The notes beneath the pieces are model-generated. The model had not been told where the DNA came from. It made no database searches and saw only the letters and a list, made by a program, of their open reading frames with translations. The position numbers and the translations under genes were made by a program. A stretch of 64,000 nucleotides of DNA from positions 1,488,001 through 1,552,000 of the forward strand of contig NZ_CP032155.1 in NCBI RefSeq assembly GCF_008329905.1, given 5' to 3'. This stretch comes from Mycobacterium sp. ELW1. Lineage in GTDB: Bacteria; Actinomycetota; Actinomycetes; Mycobacteriales; Mycobacteriaceae. This document shows positions 35,775 through 44,092 of the stretch, piece after piece (within the stretch, counting starts at the first letter, position 1; every line of letters starts with the position of its first letter).

Positions 35775-36407
35775 ATGTCACAGCAGACCGTCGACAACCC
35801 GTTCTTCGCCCGCTTCTGGACGGTGTTGTCCGCCCACGAGTCACAGGCCATGCGCAAGCTCCGCCGAGAGAATCTCTCAGGGCTGCACGGGCGTGTCCTG
35901 GAGGTCGGCGCGGGTACCGGAACCAACTTCGAGTTCTACCCCGACACGGTGACGGAGGTGGTCGCGCTCGAGCCGGAAACCCGACTCGCGCCGCTGGCCA
36001 GACAGGCCGCCGACGCGGCCCGGGTTCCCGTCACCGTGGTCGAGTCGACCATCGAGACCATGCCGGCGACCGAACCCTTCGACGCGGTGGTGTGCTCGCT
36101 GGTGCTGTGCTCGGTCGCCGACCCCGACGGCGTGCTGCGGCAGCTCAACTCCGTGCTGAAGCCGGGCGGCGAGCTGCGCTACTTCGAGCACATCGCCGCC
36201 GGCGGATGGCGCGGTCAACTGCAGCGACTGGCCGACGCCACGATCTGGCCGCGGTTCGCCGGTAACTGCCATACCCACCGCGACACCGAGCGCGCGATCT
36301 CCGGGGCCGGATTCGTCATCGAGACCGCCCGCCGCGAGGCGCAGTTCCCGGCATGGGTGCCCCTGCCCGTGCACGAGGTCGCATTGGGGCGGGCGACGAA
36401 GAACTAG
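35775..36407 (+). CDS. Class I SAM methyltransferase (Rv1147-like)
   Basis: The 210-residue protein has the SAM motif [16 protein letters not shown] near residue 40, an acidic second strand ([10 protein letters not shown]), and [17 protein letters not shown], as in the Methyltransf_11 group that includes phosphatidylethanolamine and menaquinone methylases. Its position before Sir2-GntR-omt-Rv1155 matches M. tuberculosis Rv1147. The ATG at 35775 follows AGGGAGGA by 10 bp and is preferred over an upstream in-frame GTG at 35745. It overlaps the Sir2 gene end by 4 bp. Confidence 0.87.
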   Translation: MSQQTVDNPFFARFWTVLSAHESQAMRKLRRENLSGLHGRVLEVGAGTGTNFEFYPDTVTEVVALEPETRLAPLARQAADAARVPVTVVESTIETMPATEPFDAVVCSLVLCSVADPDGVLRQLNSVLKPGGELRYFEHIAAGGWRGQLQRLADATIWPRFAGNCHTHRDTERAISGAGFVIETARREAQFPAWVPLPVHEVALGRATKN

Positions 36408-37120
36408 TTCTTCAACAATTCGGGCAACTGCTGCAGCAGCGTCGGCAGCGCGGTGCTGGCCGACTCCCGGATCGTGAGCGTCGCATTCTCCGACAGCGGA
36501 GTCGGTTCGGGATTGACCTCCACGACGACGGCCCCGCGGGCCAGCGCCACATCCGGCAGGCCGGCCGCCGGATAGACGATCCCGGACGTGCCGACCACCA
36601 CCAGGACGTCGGAGGTGGCCACCGCTTCGACGGCGGACTGCCACGGCTCGTCGGGCAGCTGTTCGCCGAACCAGACGATGCCGGGACGGATCAGTCCGCC
36701 GCATTCGCATTGCGGCGGCATCTTCTCCAGTTCGGGCTCGGGCATGTCCGGCAGTGGACTGTGGTAACGCGAACCGCAGGTGTCGCACCAGAACTCGAAG
36801 AGGCTGCCGTGCAGGTGATGCACCGGTTTGCTCCCCGCCCGCTCGTGCAGATTGTCGACATTCTGGGTGATCACCGAAACTTCGGCGTAGTCCTGCCAGG
36901 CCGCCACCGCGCGATGCCCGTCGTTGGGCTCGACTTGCTGCACCAGGTGATGGCGCCACAGATACCAGGCCCACACCCGTTCAGGGTGGTTCTGCCAACC
37001 GTCTGTGCTCGACAGTTCGTAGGGGTCGTACTTGGCCCACAAACCGGTCTTGTCGTCGCGGAACGTCGGCACGCCGCTCTCGGCGGAGATCCCCGCCCCG
37101 CTCAGTACCGCGATACGCAC
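36404..37120 (-). CDS. cobB: Sir2-family NAD-dependent deacylase (Rv1151c homologue)
   Basis: The 238-residue class III sirtuin has the NAD motifs [14 protein letters not shown] at residues 8-21, [13 protein letters not shown] and [12 protein letters not shown] with the catalytic His. Four zinc ligands are visible as CDTC and CEC/G-type cysteines (QCECGG). Bacterial CobB removes acetyl or succinyl groups from lysines, for example on acyl-CoA synthetases. The GTG at 37120 gives [10 protein letters not shown], matching the known N-terminus of mycobacterial orthologues; a TTG three codons upstream is the alternative. It is divergent from the GntR gene 37 bp away. Confidence 0.93.
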   Translation of the reverse strand: MRIAVLSGAGISAESGVPTFRDDKTGLWAKYDPYELSSTDGWQNHPERVWAWYLWRHHLVQQVEPNDGHRAVAAWQDYAEVSVITQNVDNLHERAGSKPVHHLHGSLFEFWCDTCGSRYHSPLPDMPEPELEKMPPQCECGGLIRPGIVWFGEQLPDEPWQSAVEAVATSDVLVVVGTSGIVYPAAGLPDVALARGAVVVEVNPEPTPLSENATLTIRESASTALPTLLQQLPELLKN

Positions 37121-37157
37121 ATCCCCCAAAATAGCCGGTCTAGGCGATACTTAGCAT

Positions 37158-37523
37158 GTGTCGGATTTGGGGGTCTGGTTACGCGTCGACGGACAGGCCT
37201 CGCGGCCGTTGTTCGATCAGCTCAGAACACAGCTCATCGAGGGGATCCGGGACGGGCGACTCTCGCCCGGCACCAGGCTGCCCACGGTGCGCGAGCTGGC
37301 CGGTCAGCTGAATCTGGCCGTCAACACCGTCGCGCGGGCCTACCGGGAGCTGGAAACCGCGGGCATCGTCGAAACTCGCGGCCGCTTCGGAACCTTCGTG
37401 GCCCGCGCCGATCCGGCCGACGCCGCGATGGCCGCGGCGGCCCACGCCTACGTGGAAGCCGCCCGCGCGCTGGGGCTGGGCAAGCAGGAGGCGCTGCAAT
37501 ATCTGGACAACGCGTTCGGCTGA
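37158..37523 (+). CDS. GntR-family regulator (YtrA-like, Rv1152 homologue)
   Basis: The 121-residue protein has an N-terminal GntR winged helix ([35 protein letters not shown], then [26 protein letters not shown]). The C-terminal segment of about 40 residues is short and helical, as in YtrA-type regulators, with no large effector domain. It is divergent from the Sir2 gene. GATACT (37146-37151) lies 6 nt before the GTG, so the transcript is likely leaderless. The targets probably include the neighbouring genes. Confidence 0.9.
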   Translation: MSDLGVWLRVDGQASRPLFDQLRTQLIEGIRDGRLSPGTRLPTVRELAGQLNLAVNTVARAYRELETAGIVETRGRFGTFVARADPADAAMAAAAHAYVEAARALGLGKQEALQYLDNAFG

Positions 37524-37527
37524 ACCG

Positions 37528-38355
37528 TCAGCCGAATTCCAGCAGGGTGTAGGAGCCGCGGAACCGCTTCGTCGGGCCGAAATTCCAGATCGCCGGCCAC
37601 ACCTTGTCGAAGAAGAAGCCGCGGCCCTTGGGCATCGGGATGTCGTGGACCGCGGTGATCCCCGGCACCGTGTTGACCAGGTCGGCCAGCTGGACGGTGG
37701 TCAAGCTGAACGGCATCGGTGGGACGCGGTAGTGCTTCGAGGACTTCATGCCCTTCGGGGCAAGCTTCTTGACGAACACCGGCGGCACGTCGAAGAACAT
37801 CTGACCGCCCGGAAAACGCTTGGCGCACTGGGCAATAAGATCCATCGCCTCATTCGGCTGTAGGTACATCAACAGGCCTTCGGCGGTGATGAACACCCCG
37901 TTGGCGGTTTCCACCCGGTCCATCCAGCTGTAGTCCAGCGCGGACTGCGCCAGCGCGGTGATTCGCGGTGACGACGGCAGCAGGCGCTGCCGCAGCTCGA
38001 TCACCGGCGGCAGGTCCACCGACACCCAATAGAACTGAGGATCCGCTATGGCGTCGCTCAACCGCCAGAAGCTGGTCTGGAAACCTTCGGCCAGCGCGAC
38101 GACGGTGGCCTGCGGGTGCGTGCGCAGATAGTTGACCGCGCAGGAGTCGACGGCCAGCGAGCGCAGCGCCATCTCCTGGCCCTTGCGACCGAACTTGTCG
38201 AAGTCGAAGTCGATGGACTCGACGACCTTGATGGCCATCGGATCGCGCAGGATCGCACCGGGCAGGCTCGCCTGGTGGGCGCGACCGTTGAGGGTCAGCA
38301 GCGCGGTTTCGGAGACGCCACCCAGCTGGCTGGCGTCGATCTTTTCCGTTGTCAT
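37528..38355 (-). CDS. omt: LCM-type SAM methyltransferase (Rv1153c/omt-like)
   Basis: The 275-residue protein belongs to the leucine-carboxyl-methyltransferase-like (Tcmp/LCM) family. It starts with SETALLTLNGRAHQA, continues with VVALAEGFQTSFWRL and VDLPPVIELRQRLLP, and has NGVFITAEGLLMYL, the family hallmark. These enzymes methylate carboxyl or hydroxyl groups on small molecules; the M. tuberculosis equivalent is listed as omt. The substrate is not known. Its ATG is in a 4-bp overlap with the stop of the DUF1697 gene, so the two are cotranslated. Confidence 0.87.
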   Translation of the reverse strand: MTTEKIDASQLGGVSETALLTLNGRAHQASLPGAILRDPMAIKVVESIDFDFDKFGRKGQEMALRSLAVDSCAVNYLRTHPQATVVALAEGFQTSFWRLSDAIADPQFYWVSVDLPPVIELRQRLLPSSPRITALAQSALDYSWMDRVETANGVFITAEGLLMYLQPNEAMDLIAQCAKRFPGGQMFFDVPPVFVKKLAPKGMKSSKHYRVPPMPFSLTTVQLADLVNTVPGITAVHDIPMPKGRGFFFDKVWPAIWNFGPTKRFRGSYTLLEFG

Positions 38356-38873
38356 GTCAATACCTTCGCCAGAGTGCGCAAGTTGCGCGTGGTGGTCGAC
38401 GACTTGTAGCGCTTCTTACCCATCGTCTTACCGATGGCCGAGTCCAACGTCGAAGACTTGGGGACCTGCCAGTACAGGACGCCGTCACCGCGTTCGATCT
38501 TCTCCTTCGGGCCGGCATCGCCGGCCAGGCCGGCGAGCTCGTCGAGAACTTTCCCGTCGCTGACGAACGTCACGTACGAGTGATACCCCTCGACCTCGGG
38601 TTCGAACGGATAGCCGTCGGCGATGGCGCGAAGAGTCTCGACGTCGTAGACCAGCACCCAGGCTTCGTAACCGAACGCATCCCGAAGTGCCGCTTCGGCT
38701 TTCGTGCGCACCGTCGTGGCGGCGGCACCGCTGTCGAGCAACACGTTGCCGCTGGCGAGGATGGTCTTGACGTTCTTGAAGCCGGCGTCGGTGAAGGCGG
38801 CGGCGACGTCGGCCATCTTCATCGTCGTTCCGCTCACGTTCACACCGCGCAGGAAAGCCGCGTAGCGGGTCAT
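38352..38873 (-). CDS. DUF1697 family protein (Rv1154c-like)
   Basis: The 173-residue protein starts MTRYAAFLRGVNVSGTTMKMADVAAAFTDAGF, the DUF1697 motif with a conserved FLRGVNV strand. It continues with VKTILASGNVLLDS, and ends with a GDGVLYWQVPKSSTLDSAIGKTMGKKRYKSSTTRN-type segment containing several basic residues. The function is unknown. It starts the two-gene operon with the omt-like methyltransferase. It is divergent from the Rv1155-like gene, 31 bp away. Confidence 0.88.
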   Translation of the reverse strand: MTRYAAFLRGVNVSGTTMKMADVAAAFTDAGFKNVKTILASGNVLLDSGAAATTVRTKAEAALRDAFGYEAWVLVYDVETLRAIADGYPFEPEVEGYHSYVTFVSDGKVLDELAGLAGDAGPKEKIERGDGVLYWQVPKSSTLDSAIGKTMGKKRYKSSTTTRNLRTLAKVLT

Positions 38874-38895
38874 GTTCTCGATGCTAGCGACGTAG

Positions 38896-39348
<453 letters not shown>

Positions 39349-39395
39349 CTTGCACGTTTATGCGCGGCCTTCGGCCGTGGGTTCCGGCGCCGCGT

Positions 39396-39401
39396 TAGTC
39401 T
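39396..39401 (+). promoter_or_regulatory. -10 box of a leaderless promoter for the 58-aa gene
   Basis: TAGTCT lies 6 nt before the ATG at 39408 with no ribosome site, supporting that this short frame is a gene with a leaderless transcript. Confidence 0.45.
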
Positions 39402-39407
39402 GACCGC

Positions 39408-39584
39408 ATGGCCGAATCAGAGTCCGAACCGCAGGACGACAACAAGCGCAAGTTCCGTGAGGCGCTGGAGCGCAAGAAGGCGAAGTCGGCGGGCGGCTCA
39501 GCGCACACGGACAGCGGGCCCAAGCAGCCCCGCTCGCACGGGCCGGTGGAGAACCGGCGGGAATTCCGCCGCAAGAGCGGCTAG
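39408..39584 (+). CDS. DUF5302-like small basic protein (58 aa)
   Basis: The 58-residue protein MAESESEPQDDNKRKFREAL...RREFRRKSG is highly charged and probably disordered, with a Lys/Arg-rich C-terminus. This pattern matches small actinobacterial DUF5302 proteins. Its TAG stop lies in the left copy of the GCTAGC duplication made by the adjacent IS481-family element, so the reading frame was not altered by the insertion. TAGTCT 6 nt upstream of the ATG supports expression. The function is unknown. Confidence 0.75.
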   Translation: MAESESEPQDDNKRKFREALERKKAKSAGGSAHTDSGPKQPRSHGPVENRREFRRKSG

Positions 39585-39585
39585 C
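39580..39585. repeat. Left target-site duplication of the IS481-family element (GCTAGC)
   Basis: GCTAGC directly before the element is repeated directly after it at 40675-40680. It fits the NCTAGN target of IS481. Confidence 0.85.
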
Positions 39586-40674
39586 TGTACTCGGTTAGGA
39601 CGTTGGTGTCAGTCTGCTGATCGGTGGTTGGCCTCCGATAGCTGAGTGGCGTCGTTGATTGTTGTAGTCCTCGAGCCACGGGGCAAGGGCGGCAGTGCGG
39701 GCGGCGTTGGTGGTGAATATCTGCCGGTAGGCCCATTCGGTCTGCAGTGTGCGGTTGTAGCGCTCCACCTTTCCGTTTTGCCAGGGGCAGTGCGGCTTGA
39801 TGAAGACGTGTTTGGCGCCCAGGTTTGCGATGACTGCGGCGACATCGGCGGAACGCCGATAGCTCCAGTGGTTGTCGGTGATGACTCGCTCGATGGTCGA
39901 GATCCCGTGGGTTCTGAAGTACTCGGCGGCTCTGGCCAGAAACCCACCGCAGGTCGCGCCCTTTTCGTCGGGCAAGATCTCTGAGTACGCCAGCCGCGAA
40001 TGGTCGTCGACAGCGGAGTGCACGTAGTCGAACCCGATGCGCGCGTTCTTACGGGCGGCGGTGTCGCCCATCTTTTTGCCGTGTGCCTTCCAGCCACCCC
40101 CGTCGGGGATGCGCCCAATCTTCTTGACGTCCATGTGAATCAGTTCGCCGGGGTGCGCCCGCTCGTAGCGCACCGCGGTTGTCTTCGATGCCCGGATTAC
40201 CTCACCGGTCAGCGGGTCACAATCCCGCAGATACGGCATCTGGCGACGGCGCAAGATCGCCGACACCGTCCGGGCCGGCAGACCCAACTCGGCGGCGATC
40301 CAGTCCTGACCCCGCCTGCTGGTGCGGCGCAGCTCTATCACCGCATCTTCAACCACAGATGGTGTGCGACGTGGGCATCGACGCGGTCGTGAGGACCGAT
40401 CCGACAGGCCGGCAAAGCCTTCAGCGTGGAACCGGCGAACCCACCGGTGAGCGCACTGGCGAGAAACTCCCAGTTCGGCGGCGACATGAGACACCGGACG
40501 GTGTCCCTCAACGATCCGCTCAACGAGCAGCAGACGACCATGAACGGTCAAACGGGCATTAGCGTGGGACACGAGGACCTCCGTGGACTGGTGAAGACGT
40601 CAGACATCTCCACTAAGCCCGGAGGTCCTCCCTACAGCAATAGCGATCCGTCACCAATGTCTAAGCCGAGTACA
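39586..40674. mobile_element. IS481-family insertion sequence, intact
   Basis: The 1089-bp element has terminal inverted repeats beginning TGTACTCGG at 39586 and matching 19 of 23 bases against the right end at 40652-40674. It is flanked by the 6-bp direct repeat GCTAGC, exactly the NCTAGN target preferred by IS481. It holds one full transposase gene on the minus strand. The intact ends, gene and duplication point to a fairly recent insertion. Confidence 0.92.
39595..40572 (-). CDS. IS481-family transposase
   Basis: The 325-residue protein has an N-terminal helix-turn-helix pair (LTVHGRLLLVERIVEGHRPVSHVAAELGVSRQCAHRWVRRF) and a basic linker. Its rve/DDE catalytic domain has D in GELIHMDVKKIGR, D in RVITDNHWSYRR and E in WQNGKVERYNRTLQTEW, all intact, and ends with NNQRRHSAIGGQPPISRL. 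The enzyme should be active in cut-out or copy-in transposition typical of IS481. It fills nearly the whole element and reads toward the DUF5302-like gene. Confidence 0.95.
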   Translation of the reverse strand: MSHANARLTVHGRLLLVERIVEGHRPVSHVAAELGVSRQCAHRWVRRFHAEGFAGLSDRSSRPRRCPRRTPSVVEDAVIELRRTSRRGQDWIAAELGLPARTVSAILRRRQMPYLRDCDPLTGEVIRASKTTAVRYERAHPGELIHMDVKKIGRIPDGGGWKAHGKKMGDTAARKNARIGFDYVHSAVDDHSRLAYSEILPDEKGATCGGFLARAAEYFRTHGISTIERVITDNHWSYRRSADVAAVIANLGAKHVFIKPHCPWQNGKVERYNRTLQTEWAYRQIFTTNAARTAALAPWLEDYNNQRRHSAIGGQPPISRLTPTS

Positions 40675-40680
40675 GCTAGC
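40675..40680. repeat. Right target-site duplication of the IS481-family element (GCTAGC)
   Basis: This is the second copy of GCTAGC. It contains the TAG stop (minus strand, 40676-40678) of the MFS gene that follows. Confidence 0.85.
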
Positions 40681-41878
40681 CGGCGGCCTGCTCGGAAACC
40701 TCTGCCGCAGGACGTGATTCCTGCCAGAGAATGGCCGCCAGACACGCCAGGGCCAGCACCCCGACGCCGATCGCGAACATGGTGCCCCCGGTGCGTAGCC
40801 CCCACGCCTGCGCGGCGAAACCCTCCCCGATCACCGGGATCGAAATCGCGACGTAGGCGACCACGAAATAGGTGGAGCTGACCTCGGCTCGCCGCTCCGC
40901 CGGGGTACGTTCGGCGACCGCGGCCAAGCCGCGGCTGAAGCTGATGCCTTGACCGACGCCGGCGACCACGGCCGCGGCGATCAGGCCGACCAGCGACGAA
41001 TAGTGCAGGGCGACAACCAGAATGCCCATGCCGACCGCGAGGATGGCGCAGCCCAGCGCCACCGCACGCTGCGGCTCGATACGGGTTCCGGCGATCTGCG
41101 CGATCGCCGAGGCGCCGAAGATCGAGCCGGCCATCACACCGGCCAGCGCATGGTTCCCGATCCCGATGACGTTGGTCAGCAGCGACGGCGCCACCGAGGT
41201 GAACAGCCCGGTGACGGCGAAGCCGGCAAAGGCGGCCAGCGCGGCGGTGATGAACACCGATCGCACCTCGGGCGGCACCGAAAGCCGTTGCAGGCCCAGC
41301 TTTCCGGTGCGGCTCGACGTCTCGGGCACCGACAGGATCGCGACCGCGGCCAGCACCATCAACCCGATGTGGACGAGGTAGGTGAGCTTCAGTGGGCTCG
41401 GCGCGTACTGCGCCAGGATGCCGGCCAGGATGGGCCCGGTGCCGAGGCCGCCGATGTTGGCGATGGTCGCCACCGCCGCCGCGCGGGTCCGCCAGTTCGG
41501 CGGCGCCGCTTCGATGACCGCCGCGGTGGCGGTGCCGGTGAAGAGGCCCGCCGACAATCCGGACAGCACCCGGGCCACGAGAAGCTCGGGCACCGAATCC
41601 GCGACCAGGAACACCACCGCACTGGCCAGCGCGGCGCCGACGCCGGCCAGCAGCACCGGCCGTCGGCCGATGGCGTCGGACCAGCCGCCGAACACCAGCA
41701 GCGCGAACAACACTCCGCCGGCGTACGTGGCGTAGACGACGGTGGTCGTCAGCACAGTGAAGTGCATCTGCTCGGAGTACAGCGCGTACAGCGGGGTCGG
41801 CAGCGTGGTGCCCACCATGATCGCGGCGAACGCGTAGGCCAACAGGGCAAAGTCGAAACCCCGCCGGGTTCTGGTCAT
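40676..41878 (-). CDS. MFS transporter
   Basis: The 400-residue protein has twelve transmembrane segments and the motif A loop VFGGWSDAIGRRPVLLAG between helices 2 and 3. It also has ARVLSGLSAGLFTGTATAAVIEAAPP in helix 4, typical of the DHA1 drug-efflux group. No soluble domain is present. Its stop codon lies in the right GCTAGC copy at the end of the IS481-family element. Before the insertion it shared the CTAG with the stop of the convergent DUF5302-like gene. The start ATG at 41878 is followed upstream by 66 bp to the symporter gene. Confidence 0.9.
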   Translation of the reverse strand: MTRTRRGFDFALLAYAFAAIMVGTTLPTPLYALYSEQMHFTVLTTTVVYATYAGGVLFALLVFGGWSDAIGRRPVLLAGVGAALASAVVFLVADSVPELLVARVLSGLSAGLFTGTATAAVIEAAPPNWRTRAAAVATIANIGGLGTGPILAGILAQYAPSPLKLTYLVHIGLMVLAAVAILSVPETSSRTGKLGLQRLSVPPEVRSVFITAALAAFAGFAVTGLFTSVAPSLLTNVIGIGNHALAGVMAGSIFGASAIAQIAGTRIEPQRAVALGCAILAVGMGILVVALHYSSLVGLIAAAVVAGVGQGISFSRGLAAVAERTPAERRAEVSSTYFVVAYVAISIPVIGEGFAAQAWGLRTGGTMFAIGVGVLALACLAAILWQESRPAAEVSEQAAG

Positions 41879-41944
41879 GTTGTCTTGGAACTCATCGGCA
41901 CCTAGACACCATTCCCGTCCCCGGCGGGATTCTCACCTCAACAT

Positions 41945-43579
41945 CTAGTGGTGTGTGGCCTTCTCCGCACCCACACCGGTCAGCGACCGGACCTCCATCT
42001 CCGCGTTGAGCTCCGGATCACCGGCGTCCTTCGACGTCAGCGTTCCGACGATGCCGAGGATGAACGCCAGCGGGATCGACACGATGCCGGGGTTGGCCAG
42101 TGGGAACCAGTCGAAATCGGCGCCGGGGATCATCGCGGTCTTGTTGCCCGAGACGGCCGGCGAGAAGACAATCAGCACCAGGCAGCTGATCAAACCGCCG
42201 TACATGCTCCACAGGGCGCCGCGGGTGTTGAACCGCTTCCAGTACAGCGAGTACACGATGGTCGGCAGGTTGGCCGAGGCCGCCACCGCGAACGCCAGCG
42301 CCACCAGGAACGCGACGTTCTGGCCGTTGGCCAGGATGCCCAGTCCGATCGCGGCGATACCGAGCACCACTGCGGTGATGCGGGAGACCTTGACCTGTTC
42401 CTCCTCGGTCACCTTGTGACTCTTGAGCACGCTGGCATAGACATCGTGGGCGAAGGACGCCGACGCGGTGATGGTGAGACCCGCGACCACGGCCAGGATG
42501 GTGGCGAAGGCCACCGCCGAGATGACGCCGAGCAGGATCACCCCGCCGAGCTGGAATGCGAGCAGCGGTGCGGCCGAGTTCTGTCCGCCGGGAGCCGCCA
42601 GGATCTTATCGGGGCCGACCATCGCGGCCGCGCCGTAGCCCAGCGCCAGGGTGAACAGATAGAAGGCGCCGATCAACCCGATCGCCCACACCACCGAGCG
42701 CCGAGCCTCTTTCGCGGTCGGCACCGTGTAGAAGCGCATCAGCACATGCGGCAGGCCCGCAGTGCCGAGCACCAGCGCCAGCCCCAGTGACAGCAGGTTG
42801 ATCTTGGAGGTGGTGTTGGCGCCGTACTGGGCGCCGGGGGCCAGCACGTCACGGCTGGCGACACCCTTGGTGGTGGCCTCATGCACCATCTGCTGCGCCG
42901 AGCCGAGGATCTCGGAGAAGTTGAACCCGAACTTCACCAGTACCAGAGCGGTCATGATCGCCGCACCGGCGATCAGCAGGACGGCCTTGATGATCTGCAC
43001 CCAGGTGGTGCCCTTCATGCCGCCGACCAGGACGTAGACGATCATCAGCACGCCGACCACCGCGATGACCAAGGACTGGGCTGTGCGGCCGTGGACGTCG
43101 AGCAGCAGCGCGACCAGTCCGCCCGCGCCGGCCATCTGGGCCAGCAGGTAGAACAGTGACACCGTGAGCGTCGAGGTGGCCGCGGCCACCCGCACCGGCC
43201 GCTGCTTGAGCCGGAAGCTCAACACATCGGCCATCGTGAATTTGCCGGTGTTGCGCAGCAATTCGGCGACCAGCAGCAGGGCGACCAGCCAGGCCACCAG
43301 GAAGCCGATCGAATAGAGGAAGCCGTCATAGCCGTACACCGCGATAGCGCCGGCGATGCCGAGAAAGCTTGCCGCAGAAAGATAGTCACCAGCGATGGCG
43401 ATGCCGTTCTGCGGTCCGGAGAACGCCCGCCCGCCGGTGAAGAACTCGGTGGCGTTGGTGTTGGTGCGGCTGGCGCGGATCACGATGAACAACGTGATGA
43501 GCACGAAGGCCACGAAGATGCTGATGTTGACGACCGGATTGCCGATTCGGGCTGCCTCGGCGAGGACGGTGGTGCTCAC
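41945..43579 (-). CDS. Sodium:solute symporter, ActP/MctC-like
   Basis: The 544-residue SSS-family protein has about thirteen helices. It starts with NATEFFTGGRAFSGPQNGIAIAGDYLSAASFLGI, and the DYLSAASFLG sequence is the signature of ActP acetate permease and monocarboxylate MctC. LGTAGLPHVLMRFYTVP and SFAHDVYAS are also present. Short-chain carboxylates (acetate, propionate, pyruvate) are likely substrates. The GTG at 43579 overlaps the stop of the DUF485 gene (GTGA), the standard DUF485-actP arrangement. LytTR-type direct repeats lie upstream of the operon. Confidence 0.9.
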   Translation of the reverse strand: MSTTVLAEAARIGNPVVNISIFVAFVLITLFIVIRASRTNTNATEFFTGGRAFSGPQNGIAIAGDYLSAASFLGIAGAIAVYGYDGFLYSIGFLVAWLVALLLVAELLRNTGKFTMADVLSFRLKQRPVRVAAATSTLTVSLFYLLAQMAGAGGLVALLLDVHGRTAQSLVIAVVGVLMIVYVLVGGMKGTTWVQIIKAVLLIAGAAIMTALVLVKFGFNFSEILGSAQQMVHEATTKGVASRDVLAPGAQYGANTTSKINLLSLGLALVLGTAGLPHVLMRFYTVPTAKEARRSVVWAIGLIGAFYLFTLALGYGAAAMVGPDKILAAPGGQNSAAPLLAFQLGGVILLGVISAVAFATILAVVAGLTITASASFAHDVYASVLKSHKVTEEEQVKVSRITAVVLGIAAIGLGILANGQNVAFLVALAFAVAASANLPTIVYSLYWKRFNTRGALWSMYGGLISCLVLIVFSPAVSGNKTAMIPGADFDWFPLANPGIVSIPLAFILGIVGTLTSKDAGDPELNAEMEVRSLTGVGAEKATHH

Positions 43580-43926
43580 TTCGCCGTGCCTTCCATCTCG
43601 GTGCGGATGGCCTCGGCGCGCGGGTCGAGTTCCCGATTGGCGAACCGCACGTACAGGCCCGTGATGACGAACGTCGTCACGAACTGGCCCAGACCGATGA
43701 GCAGTCCGACGTTGATGTTGCCCCACACCTTGATGGCCATGAAGTCGTGGGCGAAGGCGCCCAGCAGCACATAGGTGGCATACCAGATCAGGAAGAAGAC
43801 CGTGGTGGGGAACACGAAGCGGCGCAGCGTGCGGCGCAGCTCCTGAAACTCGGGACTGGCCTGCATGGCCAGGTATTGGGCCCCGCTGGGATGGGTCTCC
43901 CGTGGCGGCAGGTCGGTTGTGGACAC
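43576..43926 (-). CDS. DUF485 membrane protein, symporter partner
   Basis: The 116-residue protein has two transmembrane helices (TTVFFLIWYATYVLLGAFA and VGLLIGLGQFVTTFVITGLYV) flanked by a conserved RRTLRRFVFP and YVRFANRELDPRAEAIR. This is the DUF485 family that is almost always coupled to acetate-type SSS symporters (yjcH-actP). It is probably a subunit or assembly factor. The GTG at 43926 follows GAGGAG. The promoter region upstream has a TAGTCT -10 and the LytTR repeats. Confidence 0.92.
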   Translation of the reverse strand: MSTTDLPPRETHPSGAQYLAMQASPEFQELRRTLRRFVFPTTVFFLIWYATYVLLGAFAHDFMAIKVWGNINVGLLIGLGQFVTTFVITGLYVRFANRELDPRAEAIRTEMEGTAK

Positions 43927-43972
43927 CGCGTGCTCCTCAGCTCGAAAAGGTGTGAACTCCGGTCGTGTTCAC

Positions 43973-43978
43973 AGACTA
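43973..43978 (-). promoter_or_regulatory. Candidate -10 box of the DUF485-symporter promoter
   Basis: TAGTCT on the minus strand lies about 47 nt before the GTG of the DUF485 gene. The sequence at the -35 distance (TAGGAC) is poor, as expected for an activator-dependent promoter. The LytTR repeats would lie around -56 to -85. Confidence 0.45.
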
Positions 43979-44021
43979 TTGAGAGGTGCATCACAGTCCT
44001 AGAGCGCGCACGGACCATGCG

Positions 44022-44051
44022 TTGAACGGTTGGCGGTCGGCGCTGAACGGT
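44022..44051 (-). promoter_or_regulatory. LytTR-type direct-repeat binding site
   Basis: Read on the minus strand, ACCGTTCAG (44051-44043) and ACCGTTCAA (44030-44022) are separated by 12 bp. The first matches the LytTR consensus [TA][AC][CA]GTTN[AG][TG] at every position and the second at all but the last. Including flanks, 11 of 12 bases repeat with a 21-bp period. The site lies upstream of the DUF485-symporter operon and near a LytTR regulator gene. Confidence 0.72.
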
Positions 44052-44092
44052 CTCGATTCCCCGGGCCGCTTCGCTCCACCCCGCCGGTCCGC

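Noticed and set aside
43951..43973. TGTGAAC...GTTCACA inverted repeat as a CRP/GlxR-type site
   Set aside because: The gap between TGTGA and TCACA is 13 bp instead of the 6 bp required for CRP-like proteins, and the sequence lies downstream of the likely -10 box.
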